Counted from the stretch's first letter, positions 52,588-60,610 are shown. The stretch is DNA of 64,000 nt from Flavobacterium ammoniigenes (GCF_020886055.1 NZ_AP025184.1:1488001-1552000); one strand, 5' to 3'. The notes: a model not told the origin generated them from the sequence alone. Numbers and translations: made by a program.

Positions 52588-52910
52588 TGAGAGAAGCTAC
52601 TATTTTATTTAAAGGTGAAAAAGCGGGTATATTGACTCAACATGATGATGCAAGTTTTACATTTGCCTATTCGGATGATTGGGTGCTGAATATTGAAAAA
52701 CCTAGTATTAGTTTGACATTGCAAAAAATCAATAAAGTGTTTCACTCTCCTTATTTGTTCCCTTTTTTTTATAATATGCTTCCAGAAGGAACTAATAAAC
52801 AGGCGATATGTAAATTAAATAAAATCGACCTAAATGATTATTTTGGGTTATTATTGACCGTTGCAACTGAGGATACAATTGGAGCTATTACAATTGAAAA
52901 ACGTTACTAA
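52587..52910 (+). CDS. hipS: HipS: stand-alone HipA N-terminal subdomain (couple_hipA)
   Basis: A 107-residue protein equal to the N-subdomain-1 of HipA: ATILFKGEKAGILTQHDDAS, FTFAYSDDWVLNIEKPSISL, SPYLFPFFYNMLPEGTNKQA. In the E. coli O127 HipBST system this separate subunit, HipS, is the antitoxin that blocks the kinase HipT. Here it lies between hipB (1-base overlap) and hipT (2-base gap). hipS and hipT are in different reading frames, so a broken hipA was considered; the intact start and stop signals, normal length and the HipT-type SIS motif argue for a true three-gene system. Confidence 0.85.
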   Translation: MREATILFKGEKAGILTQHDDASFTFAYSDDWVLNIEKPSISLTLQKINKVFHSPYLFPFFYNMLPEGTNKQAICKLNKIDLNDYFGLLLTVATEDTIGAITIEKRY

Positions 52911-52912
52911 TT

Positions 52913-53899
52913 ATGAGTTTATTAGAAATCAATCACTGTCCTGGTACTTTAGCAGAGGGCTTTTCTACTTATAGTAGAACTTGTTTGAATAAAGTATTTC
53001 AAGGAAAAAAGGTAAATCATATTTTACCATACGATTCACCTTTTTCAGGTACTGAATCCGATATTCTTTTTGAAGAAAATAGAAATCGAATTTCAATATC
53101 TGGTGTTCAAGAAAAATTTTCAGTGGTACTCGAGAAAAATAAGTTACGACTTGTTAAAGAAGGGGAGGTAGGTAAATATATTTTAAAACCCATACCTTCA
53201 TTCGGTAAAAAAGCAAATCAAATGCCTGCAAATGAACATTTAACAATGCAAATTGCTAAACAGGTTTATGGAATAGAAACGGCTGAAAACGCATTAATTT
53301 TTTTCAATAATAACGAAAAAGCCTACTTAACTAAACGATTTGATTTTAACAAAGAAGGATATAAACTAGCTCAAGAAGATTTTGCTTCTTTGGCTCAAAA
53401 GACTCCACAAACCCATGGTGAGCATTATAAATATTCAGGTAATTATTTTGATTTGTTTGAATTAATGAAAGAACATTTACCTGCCTATCTTTCTGAAGCT
53501 CCAAAATTATTGAAGTTACTTGTTTTTAATTACTTGTTTTCTAATGGTGATGCTCATTTTAAAAATTTTTCCTTATTAGAAACCCCGATGGGAGATTATC
53601 GTCTTAGCCCTGCATATGATTTACTTAATAGTAGAATTCATATTGAAGATAAAGATTTTGCTTTAGATGATGGATTACTTCCTAAAAAACTTTCAGGTGG
53701 CACTATTAAAAGTCAATTTGTTTCTCTTGCTCAATTAGCAGGAATTAATGAAAAAATAGTCAAAGAAATACTTCTATTAATGACATCTAAGACAGAGCAA
53801 GTGGCTAAATTAATTGAATGTTCTTTTCTGGATGACACTACAAAACGTAATTATTTACAATCTTATCAAGGGCGTTTAAAACGGTTGATGAAAGAATAA
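52913..53899 (+). CDS. hipT: HipT: Ser/Thr kinase toxin of the hipBST module
   Basis: A 328-residue HipA-fold kinase lacking the N-terminal subdomain. ATP loop with SISGVQEKFS at 61-70; the S61-I-S63 pattern is the autophosphorylation SIS motif of E. coli HipT. ATP-binding Lys K92 in YILKP, KRFD at 141-144, catalytic NGDAH at 211-215 with D213, metal-binding D236 in LSPAYDLLNS. In E. coli O127, HipT phosphorylates tryptophanyl-tRNA synthetase and stops growth; the target here is not known. Third gene of the module; a copy of the island repeat follows ~60 bp after. Confidence 0.88.
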   Translation: MSLLEINHCPGTLAEGFSTYSRTCLNKVFQGKKVNHILPYDSPFSGTESDILFEENRNRISISGVQEKFSVVLEKNKLRLVKEGEVGKYILKPIPSFGKKANQMPANEHLTMQIAKQVYGIETAENALIFFNNNEKAYLTKRFDFNKEGYKLAQEDFASLAQKTPQTHGEHYKYSGNYFDLFELMKEHLPAYLSEAPKLLKLLVFNYLFSNGDAHFKNFSLLETPMGDYRLSPAYDLLNSRIHIEDKDFALDDGLLPKKLSGGTIKSQFVSLAQLAGINEKIVKEILLLMTSKTEQVAKLIECSFLDDTTKRNYLQSYQGRLKRLMKE

Positions 53900-53957
53900 T
53901 ACATTTGTCTTGGCCTAATAGTAATGGAATAGTAATTCTCCTGAAGTATTATTAAGA

Positions 53958-53976
53958 GATTAAGGTATTCGAACCC
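53958..53976. repeat. Third, diverged copy of the island repeat
   Basis: GATTAAGGTATTCGAACCC, identical over 19 bases to 55469-55487 (start of copy B); the following ~35 bases resemble copies A and B but are diverged. It separates the hipBST module from the AbiEii module. Confidence 0.75.
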
Positions 53977-54187
53977 ATTGAATATTGCAAGTGAAATTAT
54001 GTTCCCTTATTCTTAGGCGGGAAATCTTCTTGAGTTTGATTTATAGATTTTATTTTACAAATTGAGCGAGGTTTTTATTATGCTTTGTTTATTCTTCTAA
54101 ATTAACAAAGTATATATAAATGCATTAAATACGATAAGGGAGTAATTTTTTTCTCTTGGATAAAGAATATAACTTTAATATGAATTA

Positions 54188-54832
54188 TTAGTTATTTACA
54201 AAATCAATCAAATCAAGTTTTATAAATTCCCAGTATTTATCTCTTAAACATACCGGATCAAAATCGTCATTCGCTTCTTCAAAATCAACGAAATTATTTA
54301 GTATCTGCTTTTTATTGTGTGTATATGGATACCTTTTTAGATGAAAACCCAACATGTCTTTTATGTTATATTGGCCTTTTAGTTCATGTAAATCCCAGTA
54401 GTCTTTTTTCCTTCCTGTACGTTGAATTACATCAATTTTCATTGCTATAATTTCTTCAATTGTTGCCATACGAATAGCATCTACTTCTATAACATCATCA
54501 ATAAATGGTTCCGTATAATACAAATCAAGTTTTATTGCGTTTTGACTATCATTCCCAATAAAATAAGATTTACCCATTCCAACAGGAAGGTTATTAAAGT
54601 CAACATAGGTAAATTGTTTTACTAGATAGTCTTCAATATCCTGAAAATCTATCGTTCCATATTCAGCTTCTGTAAATAAATCAATGTCAACGGACATACG
54701 ATGGCCACAATAAAGACTTAAAGCCGTGCCCCCAACTAATCTAAATTGAGCAAATTCATTAGCCTCCATTAGTTTTTCTAATATACTTTTGAGTAATGGG
54801 GTTACTGTATTATAATGTAATTTATATGTCAT
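54188..54832 (-). CDS. AbiEii/AbiGii-type nucleotidyltransferase toxin
   Basis: A 214-residue nucleotidyltransferase. RLVGGTALSLYCGHRMSVDIDLF at residues 31-53 (split here: GGTAL 34-38, R45, S47, D49, D51) supplies the metal and phosphate-binding residues; MATIEEIIAMKIDVIQRTG and RKKDYWDLHEL supply the typical K-x-x-x-...-R-x-x-x-KDxxDL motif. AbiEii toxins transfer GMP or other nucleotides, often onto tRNA acceptor ends, and cause abortive infection or growth arrest. It overlaps the antitoxin gene by 11 bases. Confidence 0.92.
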   Translation of the reverse strand: MTYKLHYNTVTPLLKSILEKLMEANEFAQFRLVGGTALSLYCGHRMSVDIDLFTEAEYGTIDFQDIEDYLVKQFTYVDFNNLPVGMGKSYFIGNDSQNAIKLDLYYTEPFIDDVIEVDAIRMATIEEIIAMKIDVIQRTGRKKDYWDLHELKGQYNIKDMLGFHLKRYPYTHNKKQILNNFVDFEEANDDFDPVCLRDKYWEFIKLDLIDFVNN

Positions 54833-55283
54833 TTGTAATCATGATTTTTTTTACAGCGGCTTCGCCATAATAACGTTTAATTTCGTTTTTTTCATCCTCA
54901 TTACCACGTTCAAAAACTCTTTTAATAACTGCTTTTTTTTGTTTTATCCAGTCTATATTTTCGAATTTAGTATCCCAAAATAGTACAGGTCTTATTAATT
55001 TTAAGTTGGGTTTATTTTGTATTTGTTTCTTTTTCTCAACTTCAATATCAAAATACACTTGAAGCATCATTAAAAATCCTTCATCAAATCCTAATGTTTT
55101 TTCTATTTTTAAGGCTAAGCTAGTTGTAATACCTCTTCTGCCTTTTGTAATAGCTGTAAGGGTTTGTGGATATTCTTGAAGTTTTAGAGCAAAACTATTT
55201 TTACGAAGTTTTCGCTTTTTTAATTCCCGTTCGATAACTAATCCAGGGTGTAGTCCTTTTAATATGTTTAAATTCGAATTCAT
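54822..55283 (-). CDS. HTH antitoxin with DUF6922-like C-terminal domain
   Basis: A 153-residue protein pairing with AbiEii. Residues ~12-72 are a HigA-like helix-turn-helix (LHPGLVIERELKKRKLRKNS, FALKLQEYPQTLTAITKGRR, GITTSLALKIEKTLGF). Residues ~100-145 match, from memory, DUF6922 (LFWDTKFENIDWIKQKKAVI, KRVFERGNEDEKNEIKRYYG), which usually stands in its own small antitoxin. It lies upstream and overlaps the toxin, the normal order for this class. It probably represses its own promoter through the palindrome at 55292-55311. Confidence 0.85.
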   Translation of the reverse strand: MNSNLNILKGLHPGLVIERELKKRKLRKNSFALKLQEYPQTLTAITKGRRGITTSLALKIEKTLGFDEGFLMMLQVYFDIEVEKKKQIQNKPNLKLIRPVLFWDTKFENIDWIKQKKAVIKRVFERGNEDEKNEIKRYYGEAAVKKIMITNDI

Positions 55284-55287
55284 GTTA

Positions 55288-55311
55288 CAAAAATAAACAA
55301 AAATGTTTATT
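55288..55311 (-). promoter_or_regulatory. Promoter -7 element with overlapping palindrome, AbiEii module
   Basis: Minus-strand TATTTTTG at 55295-55288, overlapped by the palindrome AATAAACA-AAAA-TGTTTATT (55292-55311). Classic arrangement for autorepression by the HTH antitoxin, whose start codon is 5 bases downstream. Confidence 0.68.
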
Positions 55312-55473
55312 ATTTATGAATAATTGTAAAATTAAAATCATTAATTCGATAAACTACATATTATGTATTATTGATAACATAATCTAAACAGACCTCGGTA
55401 CATTATATTGTATAGATTTAAATTTGAACTTATTAATTTTATTAAGAGTTGAGGGTAGAAGGGTAAGTGATTA
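55312..55473. other. Gene-free AT-rich stretch between AbiEii module and repeat copy B
   Basis: I see no gene, RNA or clear repeat here. Together with the promoter region and copy B it makes the ~430-base gene-free gap 55284-55713. Confidence 0.6.
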
Positions 55474-55638
55474 AGGTATTCGAACCCTTTAAATAGTATC
55501 AGTAAATTCAAGGCTTCCTATTTTCGAAATCACACAGGGTAACTCATAGGGTAACTGATTTTTTATATGTATCAATTGTACTGACGTAAATGAACAAAAA
55601 ATAATTTAAATGGTGAAGTTTTGGTTCAACTTTAACAT
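55474..55638. repeat. 165-bp direct repeat, copy B
   Basis: Gapless match to copy A at 160 of 165 positions; differences are at the TAT/TAG, GGTTTCCC/GGCTTCCT and CGC/GGT sites. It lies 3,783 bp from copy A. It is preceded by GATTAAGGTATTC, shared with the third copy, and lacks the tRNA-end remnant found beside copy A. It separates the AbiEii module from hipBA. Confidence 0.9.
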
Positions 55639-55713
55639 AATTATTTACTCTCAGAGTGTTTTATTTTTTTTCGCTTTTAGTTATTGTTTGTATTACTTTA
55701 TTCGTAAATATTT

Positions 55714-57006
55714 TTATAAAATTAAATGTGAGTTGCCAATTGTTTCTTTAAAATTCTTTTCTACTTTGGCTATTTCAGCAAATTCATACCATTTAGTAAC
55801 CGTTTCACTAATTTGCTGAATGATTGTATTTGCTTTTTTTATATTCATTGATTTTGCTACTGTCAATAAATCTTCTTTTGTAATATTGGTTCTTTTTCCA
55901 TTGATGCTTAGATTGTGTTGGCTAACCCAATTACTATCAGGGCGATAAGCAAAACAAATATCATAAGCTGGGGCTAATTCCCAATTTCCCTCTTTTTTTA
56001 ATCGAAATGCAAAGTTTTTGGTGTGGTCATCACAATTTCTGGCTATTACATTAAAAGCCATTCTTCTAAACAACTGTTCGGCTTGTTTATAAGGTAGTTT
56101 AAGTAATCGCATGGTTTGGAATACTTGTTCGTAGCTAAAACTTGTAATTTGGTTGAAATCATAATGCTGCATGGCACATAATGTTTGGATGTGGTGTTTT
56201 TGTTCAGCCCCTTCACGATCAAAACGTTTGGTCATGAAATGGGCTCTACCATTTTCTTCCATTAATCGACATTCCATCATTTCTATTTCACAAGCTTTTG
56301 CCATTAGGTAATACGCCATTTCAATTCTACCATAGCCAGTACTTTCACCAAATTGGATATCACTTACTGTATCTAATTTAATTAACCAATGTTCAAAATC
56401 TCTAGGAGCATTAGTTTGTCCGGATTTTACTTGACCTGTTTTTTCATTATAGGCAATAATTGCTTTGGGACGCGCTCCACCTGCTGAGGTTCCTATTTTA
56501 AGAATGTCTAACATGGCTTGTTGCTCGTCTTCGTTTAGGTTAGTTTGAAACCCTTCTCTTTTGGTAAGCATTTTTTGAGTAATATTGACCAAACTATCCA
56601 CTTCAATATCAAATGCTTTTTTGGTGCTTTTGAATTGAGAAGGTTCGAACTCTAATGCGCCCATACCTCGTGTTCCAATAAAACATAGTAGTTCAACTGG
56701 ATTCATGCTGTTTTCTGGCCGACCATTTTGTGCTAACCAATTGTTTATTAATTGGTTTCCATAATCATCGGGTAATACATCGGCTAATAAACCGGGTAAT
56801 CCTTTGAATGTTTTTACATCCCGTAGTTCCGGGAATGAAAAAATACGTTTATTGCTATTTGCAATTGGCATTTTTAATGGAGCCAAATCCGATTTAGTTG
56901 CAATAAATTTCGGTTCGTATTCAAAACTAGCCACACCTGTTTCCTTGTTCCATGCTACGGCACCGACTCTTTCTCCCCATATTTTTAAAAATGCTGTTGT
57001 TATCAT
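55714..57006 (-). CDS. hipA: HipA-family Ser/Thr kinase toxin
   Basis: A 430-residue full-length HipA: N-subdomain 1 (LKIWGERVGAVAWNKETGVA, GLPGLLADVLPDDYGNQLIN), then the kinase core with SAGGARPK at 174-181 (phosphate loop with the regulatory Ser), W207-L-I-K210 (ATP Lys), MTKRFDREG, catalytic NCDDHTKNF at 324-332 with D326, and APAYDICFAY with D349. HipA kinases phosphorylate aminoacyl-tRNA synthetases (GltX in E. coli) and cause persistence. The ATG overlaps the hipB stop by one base; a TTG two codons upstream is disfavoured. It differs from the split hipST 2 kb away. Confidence 0.94.
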   Translation of the reverse strand: MITTAFLKIWGERVGAVAWNKETGVASFEYEPKFIATKSDLAPLKMPIANSNKRIFSFPELRDVKTFKGLPGLLADVLPDDYGNQLINNWLAQNGRPENSMNPVELLCFIGTRGMGALEFEPSQFKSTKKAFDIEVDSLVNITQKMLTKREGFQTNLNEDEQQAMLDILKIGTSAGGARPKAIIAYNEKTGQVKSGQTNAPRDFEHWLIKLDTVSDIQFGESTGYGRIEMAYYLMAKACEIEMMECRLMEENGRAHFMTKRFDREGAEQKHHIQTLCAMQHYDFNQITSFSYEQVFQTMRLLKLPYKQAEQLFRRMAFNVIARNCDDHTKNFAFRLKKEGNWELAPAYDICFAYRPDSNWVSQHNLSINGKRTNITKEDLLTVAKSMNIKKANTIIQQISETVTKWYEFAEIAKVEKNFKETIGNSHLIL

Positions 57007-57320
57007 TACCAATCAGATTGTTTAGCGTTATCATTATCATTTTTTCTAGCGCGTTGTCTTTTTTGTTGCTCCTGCTTTGCTAGTTTTATAGGGCTAATTT
57101 CTTGTTTTACGGAAAAGACATCTAATAGCTGTAAAATTTCTAAAGCCCTCATGATTTGAATTAGCGAAATCATCGTTATAGCTTCACCATTTTCAATTTG
57201 GCTAAGTGTCCATCGGTTTATACCTGCTTCATCCGCCAATTGCGCTTGCGTTTTATTGATTTTTAATCGCTCGTTTTTAATGAACTCTCCAATTTTACTT
57301 ACGATAGCTGTATCGCTCAT
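57006..57320 (-). CDS. hipB: HipB antitoxin of the hipBA module
   Basis: A 104-residue XRE protein: SKIGEFIKNERLKINKTQAQ, LADEAGINRWTLSQIENGEA, ITMISLIQIMRALEILQLLD, then a basic tail (KLAKQEQQKRQRARKNDNDN) that may contact HipA. A longer start 10 codons upstream is possible, but those codons lie inside the operator palindrome TGGTA-TT-TACCA (57338-57349), so the ATG at MSDTAIVSKIG is preferred. It overlaps hipA by one base, so translation is coupled. Confidence 0.92.
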   Translation of the reverse strand: MSDTAIVSKIGEFIKNERLKINKTQAQLADEAGINRWTLSQIENGEAITMISLIQIMRALEILQLLDVFSVKQEISPIKLAKQEQQKRQRARKNDNDNAKQSDW

Positions 57321-57337
57321 TGCTATCCAGTTTATGT

Positions 57338-57456
57338 TGGTATTTACCATTTTTATTGCTTTAAATTGTATTTAGTGTTGGTATTTACAAACAAATATAT
57401 TAAAAATTAATAGTTAAAACATAATTGTAACAAATATTTTTTGTTGGTAAATACCA
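57338..57456 (-). promoter_or_regulatory. hipBA operator array, three TGGTA-N2-TACCA sites
   Basis: Perfect sites TGGTA-TT-TACCA at 57338-57349 and TGGTA-AA-TACCA at 57445-57456, and a near site TGGTATTTACAA at 57379-57390. Minus-strand TATATTTG at 57399-57392 is a probable -7 element next to the middle site. A 21-base sequence beginning TAAATTGTATTTAGTG occurs twice (57362-57382 and 57469-57489). Probable HipB repression sites. Confidence 0.72.
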
Positions 57457-57699
57457 TCGTTAGTGTAGTAAATTGTATTTAGTGTTGGTTTTTGCTGGTA
57501 TTAAAGAATTATTTTAGCCGTTATAAAACTAAAAAATCTAAATCTTCGTTTTCATTATTATTTTCATCTGGAATTTTAATAAGTGTAAATCGTCAGTAAA
57601 AAATGTACGGATTTAGATTCAAAATTTCTGGCAAAAATGCTCGAGTAACTCTGTATAAACACTAAGTTAATTGTTTTTGAAGATTTAAAGTAGGTTAAT
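57457..57699. other. Gene-free stretch between hipBA operators and the long hairpin
   Basis: Part of the 57351-57827 gap. It holds the second copy of the 21-base direct repeat (57469-57489) and otherwise nothing I recognise; no open frame of note on either strand. Confidence 0.6.
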
Positions 57700-57751
57700 T
57701 ATCATTTACAGTAATTTATATGCAAAAGCATATAAATTACTGTAAATGATA
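57700..57751. repeat. 52-bp perfect hairpin built around the orphan-XRE operator motif
   Basis: 24-bp perfect arms (starting TATCATTTACAGTAATTTAT) around a loop of AAAA. Its centre 57716-57735 is TTATATGCAAAAGCATATAA, the same motif as at 52144 and 52184 with one base changed. No T-run follows, so it is not a standard terminator; it could be a regulator target, a recombination site or a structured RNA end. Confidence 0.85.
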
Positions 57752-57755
57752 TATT

Positions 57756-57775
57756 TTATATGTAAAAGCATATAA
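57756..57775. promoter_or_regulatory. Fourth copy of the orphan-XRE operator motif
   Basis: TTATATGTAAAAGCATATAA, identical to 52144-52163. Its centre is exactly 40 bp from that of the motif inside the long hairpin, the same spacing as at 52.1 kb. Confidence 0.78.
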
Positions 57776-57827
57776 ATAATATATTAACTTACAATAATTG
57801 AAATAGCCTTATTTCCCATCCGTGATT

Positions 57828-59459
57828 CTATAAATTATTCTCAACCTTAAATTTTTCAAACCATTTGGTATATAATGAAATGTATTCAGGCGTCTGTTTG
57901 ATATTGTCTAAATCGTCATCAATACTGATGTGTTTAAAATTATTATTGCCTTTTTCAAAAGAAGTTTTCAATGCATTTAGTGCTTCTTCTTTTTTATTCA
58001 TTAAAGCGTATAGACAGGCAGCTTCGTAATAGTTGCCTTCAGAAGGATATTTTTCTAGGATATCTTTCATCAATTGAAGTGCTTCTGACTTTTTATCTAA
58101 GTGAAATAGGGCATATTGTTTGCAGTTCCCATCTTCTTTAATTTCTTTTTCTAATGTTGCGATTACGTTAAAATCTTCTATTGCTTTTTCTTTTTCATTT
58201 CGTTTTTCTAATAGTAACCTTCCTCTCATTAAACGAGTATAAGCATCTTCAGGGTTTAGTGTCACTGCGGTGTTGAAATCCTCAAGGGCTTTGTCATTTT
58301 CTTTTAGCATTTCAACGTAAATCCAGCCTCTCATATAGTAATTCCAGTAGTCTTCTGGGTCAAGTTCCATTGAAACGTTTAAATCTTGAATGGATTTTTG
58401 GTACTCGCCAGCATGGCGATAAGCATTGGCTCTTTGACTGAATACAACGGCATCAGTAGGATCATTTTCAATTAAATAATTATAATCTTCAATTGCTTTA
58501 TCATATAAGCCTGCATTCTCAAAAGTTGTGGCTCTTTCATAGATTAAATAATCGATATTATTTTCATTTCCAACATACTTAATGAGTTGATCGAATTCTT
58601 TGATGGCTAGTTTGAATTTCCCATGCTTAGCATATAATCGTGCTCTAGTTGTATTCCAAAATTCATTGAAAGGAGCGTTTTTTGATTTTTCGTTTAGTTC
58701 AGTCAAAGCCAATTCATAATCATTTAATGAATAGGTTAAAAATTGGTCTCGACTATCGGAATCATCTGGTTCGATTGATATGACTTCTACTATATCCAAA
58801 ATAGCTTCTTTATATTTCTTTTGTTCGAAATAGGTCTGAGCTCTTAATTGAAGTGCAACATAATACAAATCGTTAAGTTGTATGGCTTTGGTTAATTTTT
58901 TCTCAGCCAAGTCATACCGTTTCTCTTTTAAATAATTTCTTCCTAAGCCTCCATAAGCATAAATATTTGAAGCATCAATAGTTAGAATATGTTTGAAATC
59001 GGCCTCGGCTTTATCTAATTGACCGAGTTCAAAATAATATTGCCCTCTATCGAGATACAAATCGATTTCCTTGGGTCTGAGTTGAATGGCTAAGGCATAG
59101 TATTTAAAAGTATTGTCAATGTTTTTAAGTTTATATGCAATATCGCCCTTGACTACATAAGCTTTGGAACGCATTGTACTACTTGACTCTGGAAAGTATA
59201 AAAGTGCTTTGTCAATATGGTTCTCTGCAACCTCTAGTTTTTCTTGAATTACATATAATACCGAAAGGTAAAAATGGCTGTAGGCAGAATTTGGATTTTC
59301 GACTACATCTTTTTCAAAATATTCTAATGCGGTTTCATTATCGCCGCCACTATAGGCTTCGTAAGCTATTTTATAATTTTCGCTTTGAGCACAACTTAAA
59401 TTTGTGATTAGAATTAATAGGAATGTGAAAATACTTTTTTGAAATAGAGTAGGAGTCAT
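57828..59459 (-). CDS. Exported tetratricopeptide-repeat protein
   Basis: A 543-residue protein with a signal peptide (ending NLSCAQ; the Cys could make it a lipoprotein) and TPR units covering nearly the whole chain, about a dozen, for example AYEAYSGGDNETALEYFEKD, LYLDRGQYYFELGQLDKAEA, AYGGLGRNYLKEKRYDLAEK and TRLMRGRLLLEKRNEKEKAI. It ends with YEAACLYALMNKKEEALNAL and a last helix pair. It would serve as a protein-binding scaffold in the periplasm or on a membrane. No partner is evident; the link with the AAA gene upstream (74 bp) is uncertain. Confidence 0.9.
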   Translation of the reverse strand: MTPTLFQKSIFTFLLILITNLSCAQSENYKIAYEAYSGGDNETALEYFEKDVVENPNSAYSHFYLSVLYVIQEKLEVAENHIDKALLYFPESSSTMRSKAYVVKGDIAYKLKNIDNTFKYYALAIQLRPKEIDLYLDRGQYYFELGQLDKAEADFKHILTIDASNIYAYGGLGRNYLKEKRYDLAEKKLTKAIQLNDLYYVALQLRAQTYFEQKKYKEAILDIVEVISIEPDDSDSRDQFLTYSLNDYELALTELNEKSKNAPFNEFWNTTRARLYAKHGKFKLAIKEFDQLIKYVGNENNIDYLIYERATTFENAGLYDKAIEDYNYLIENDPTDAVVFSQRANAYRHAGEYQKSIQDLNVSMELDPEDYWNYYMRGWIYVEMLKENDKALEDFNTAVTLNPEDAYTRLMRGRLLLEKRNEKEKAIEDFNVIATLEKEIKEDGNCKQYALFHLDKKSEALQLMKDILEKYPSEGNYYEAACLYALMNKKEEALNALKTSFEKGNNNFKHISIDDDLDNIKQTPEYISLYTKWFEKFKVENNL

Positions 59460-59533
59460 TGGTGGGGTAAATTAATCGTTTTTATAAATAACTCCAAAGA
59501 ATAAATTTTATTACAAATACATATAAATTAAAT

Positions 59534-60610
59534 CTATTTACCAAACCCAACTATTTTTTTTTGTTTAGGAGTATAATTATTATCTGAATTAAAATTGAAA
59601 ATATCTGTAATTGCTAAGGGTTCGCTTACTTTCTCTTTATGGCCTAATATATTTAACAATGTATTTGTTCTTTCAATCGACAATTTTGTAAATTCATAAA
59701 TTGTTGTTAATCTTCCTTTTCGAAGTAGTGCTTTGTCGATGTTAGCGATATCCGTATTAAAAGTTGCAATAATTTGAATACCTAAACTTTCGCCTAACAA
59801 TCCATCTGTTAAGTTTAATAACATGGAAAGATTAGAATTTATTATATCTTCTCTAGAAGCAATTAATTCTTCAGCATCTTCAATAACAAGGACGGAATTC
59901 CTATTATTTAACAAAAAGGTAGTCATATTAACATTATCCAACTCTCCTGCCATTTTTGGAGAAATAAATATGACTTTCTTTTTTAATTGATAAATTAAGT
60001 ATTTTATGTAAGTACTCTTTCCAGTTCCAGGTTCCCCATGGAATAAGTAAAGTCCATTGATGTCTTTTTTATTAATTATTTTAACAATTTCATTATGAAT
60101 CGGATAAAAGTTTTCGTTATAATGAATGTTGAAATTTATTTTCGGTTTTTTTATATGAAGTTCTTTAGAATCTAATTCTCCGTTCAATGAATATATCAAA
60201 CTGATATCAGTTGTTTTTTTTGATTTGATTTTAAATTTTTTAAGGCTATTTAAAATTGAATTCAAAATATCGCATTGTTCATCAGAAAACAATAGATAAA
60301 CATTTGAATCTTCAATGTTCACAACTATTTCGTTTTCCAATAAAAAAATATTATCTAAATACTCAAATTTGTTGGAATTAATTAAAAATTCTTTTTGATA
60401 ATGATGCTTTATAATTTTATTATTATACTCTTTTTCGAACCAATTTTCATATAATTTAGTATTAATATCTTCAATTGAAATAATGTTTGGTATTTTGTTA
60501 TAGTATCCAAAATACATTCTGTTACAGTTGATATAACTTCCAGGATTATGAAAAATTATTAAGTCTTTATTTTTTATGTCTATTGTTTTTAATTCAGATT
60601 CTAGATTCAT
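59534..60610 (-). CDS. AAA-family ATPase with unknown N-terminal domain
   Basis: A 358-residue protein. Residues 1-180 are not recognised and are rich in Asn, Ile and Lys. Residues ~185-320 are an AAA module: Walker A GEPGTGKST at 192-200, Walker B VLVIEDAE at 240-247, sensor 1 N285 in IATFNTD, and an arginine-finger-like LLRKGRL at 296-302. The pattern ATFN-x-D-x-x-x-x-D-x-A-L-x-R-x-GR is of the BCS1-like or classic AAA sort. It probably remodels or loads a partner. Downstream of the DUF2779 gene, 129 bp away, on the same strand. The AT-rich codon use suggests acquisition by transfer. Confidence 0.88.
   Translation of the reverse strand: MNLESELKTIDIKNKDLIIFHNPGSYINCNRMYFGYYNKIPNIISIEDINTKLYENWFEKEYNNKIIKHHYQKEFLINSNKFEYLDNIFLLENEIVVNIEDSNVYLLFSDEQCDILNSILNSLKKFKIKSKKTTDISLIYSLNGELDSKELHIKKPKINFNIHYNENFYPIHNEIVKIINKKDINGLYLFHGEPGTGKSTYIKYLIYQLKKKVIFISPKMAGELDNVNMTTFLLNNRNSVLVIEDAEELIASREDIINSNLSMLLNLTDGLLGESLGIQIIATFNTDIANIDKALLRKGRLTTIYEFTKLSIERTNTLLNILGHKEKVSEPLAITDIFNFNSDNNYTPKQKKIVGFGK

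Noticed and set aside
52587..53899. hipA pseudogene broken by a frameshift
   Set aside because: Both ORFs have clean starts and stops, hipS is coupled to hipB, lengths are normal and the kinase has the HipT-type SIS motif. The different frames keep some doubt.
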